DNA of 24,648 bases from assembly GCA_002469895.1 (NCBI GenBank), contig DKOA01000011.1, forward strand, positions 31,766 to 56,413, read 5' to 3'. Below are positions 23,922 to 24,648 of this stretch, in pieces (the stretch's first letter is position 1; every line of letters begins with the position of its first letter). Both the position numbers and the translations under genes were made by a program. The notes under the pieces are model-generated. The model searched no databases, was not told the DNA's origin, and saw only the letters and a list, made by a program, of their open reading frames with translations. The stretch is from Opitutia bacterium UBA7374 (lineage in GTDB: Bacteria; Verrucomicrobiota; Verrucomicrobiia; Opitutales; Coraliomargaritaceae).

Positions 23922-24648
23922 ATCTAATTCTTTTCGACAAGCCCTTCGACGAGCGACAACTCGCAGCCGACGATCTCCGCGCCGAACACATCCGCAAGAC
24001 CCTCCGCGCTGAAATCGGTACGCTCGTATTTCTCGGCTTTGCCAACGGGCCACGGGCCCGGGCGAGGGTAGTGGACTTGCCCGCCGATGGCAGCGTCGTC
24101 CTTCAGCAGGTCAGTACAGAGCCCCCTCCCGCACCCCTACCGGTGCGCCTCCTGGTCGGCCTGCCGCGTCCCCACACCGCCCGTAAAGTGCTTTACCAAG
24201 CGGCCAACTTCGGAGTCGAACGTATCGACTTCTTCGAGGCCGAGAAGGGCGACCCCGCCTACGCCCGCAGCAGCCTCTGGACGACCGAAGAATGGCGTGA
24301 CCGCCTGCGCCTCGGCACCGAACAATCCTTTGCCACCCATTTGCCCGAGGTAGCCGTCTACCCCGATTTGCAAACCGCCCTCAATGACTTTTATCAGACC
24401 CCCCAGCGCATTGCCCTCGATAACTACGAGGCCGCCGGGCCGCTCTTCCAAGCGATCCCCGCCGCCGCCACCGGGGCCGCACTGGCCTTGGGTCCGGAGC
24501 GCGGCTGGTCAGCCAATGAACGCGATGCCTTGCGCCGCAACGGTTGGCAACTCGCTCACCTCGGTCCCCGTGTCCTCCGCCTCGAAACCGCCGCCGTCGC
24601 AGCGATCTCCGTTACCGCATCGCAACTCGCCCTTTGGTCTGAGCCGAC
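23918..24648 (+). CDS. rsmE: 16S rRNA (uracil-1498-N3)-methyltransferase RsmE, 3' end cut by window
   Basis: Methylates U1498 in the decoding region of 16S rRNA using S-adenosylmethionine. The frame is open to the window edge for 243 codons with no stop, so only the last few residues may be missing. An N-terminal PUA-like domain covers about 1-70 (FDKPFDERQLAADDLRAEHI). The SPOUT domain follows, with VRLLVGLPRP, EQSFATHLP, LALGPERGWSANE and LGPRVLRLETAAVAAISV, where the knot binds the methyl donor. GPERGW replaces the commoner GPEGG(F/L), a known variant style. The start ATG shares 4 bases with the dprA stop, which implies translational coupling. Confidence 0.9.
   Translation, partial: MNLILFDKPFDERQLAADDLRAEHIRKTLRAEIGTLVFLGFANGPRARARVVDLPADGSVVLQQVSTEPPPAPLPVRLLVGLPRPHTARKVLYQAANFGVERIDFFEAEKGDPAYARSSLWTTEEWRDRLRLGTEQSFATHLPEVAVYPDLQTALNDFYQTPQRIALDNYEAAGPLFQAIPAAATGAALALGPERGWSANERDALRRNGWQLAHLGPRVLRLETAAVAAISVTASQLALWSEP

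Noticed and set aside
23085..24053. A 322-codon open frame on the - strand
   Set aside because: It is the complement of dprA and the start of rsmE, both firmly identified. The glycine-rich translation is typical of antisense of GC-rich codons.
1..24648. tRNA, rRNA, CRISPR, insertion sequence or prophage
   Set aside because: No CCA-ended cloverleaf, spaced direct repeats, transposase or phage gene was recognised. The only tandem repeat is the 22-bp array, whose units are contiguous and lack spacers.

Overview
The window reads as chromosomal DNA of a Gram-negative bacterium, most likely Verrucomicrobiota of the Opitutae/Puniceicoccaceae (Coraliomargarita-like) type. This is inferred from the protein style: a fused SecDF, a menaquinone-type MenA, PdxJ, the form of the glycine cleavage P-protein, an ECF sigma factor followed by a putative anti-sigma factor, and very few Shine-Dalgarno sequences. 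It was not checked by a database search. Twenty-three protein genes were found. There is no rRNA, tRNA, CRISPR array or insertion sequence, and no gene-free stretch longer than about 175 bases.

Layout. (1) 122-1517, + strand: nrdR overlaps an unrecognised 158-residue gene, then a HIT-family hydrolase. (2) 1639-4639, - strand: a three-gene cassette of ketoacyl synthase, acyl carrier protein and a CrtI/phytoene-desaturase-like FAD oxidoreductase, behind a perfect TTGACA -35 box. (3) 4792-8285, + strand: galE, then an ECF sigma factor, a 22-bp tandem repeat, a one-TM putative anti-sigma factor and an HtrA-like protein with all three catalytic positions replaced. (4) 8297-12457: divergent gcvT and gcvP. 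GcvP looks like a head-to-tail fusion of the two-subunit GcvPA and GcvPB forms; gcvH is not in the window. (5) 12470-14475: a MazF/PemK-like toxin without a visible antitoxin, a DUF4126 membrane protein and a sugar-nucleotidyltransferase. (6) 14597-24648, + strand: menA, yajC, secDF, recJ, pdxJ, a bifunctional NAD(P)HX repair enzyme, dprA and rsmE, the last cut by the window edge.

How the genes fit together. The right half is mostly housekeeping: quinone synthesis, protein export (YajC with SecDF), DNA repair and uptake (RecJ, DprA), cofactor synthesis and repair (PdxJ, Nnr) and rRNA methylation (RsmE). The left half holds the more unusual material: a small lipid or polyene-type acyl cassette, and a possible envelope-sensing module of sigma factor, membrane protein and pseudo-protease.

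At larger scale, G/C strand bias reverses along the window. The + strand is G-rich on the left and C-rich on the right, even within minus-strand genes, which suggests a change of replication direction such as the terminus region. The strongest leads are the dead-HtrA sigma-factor module, the GcvPA-GcvPB fusion, the KS-ACP-CrtI cassette and the skew reversal.
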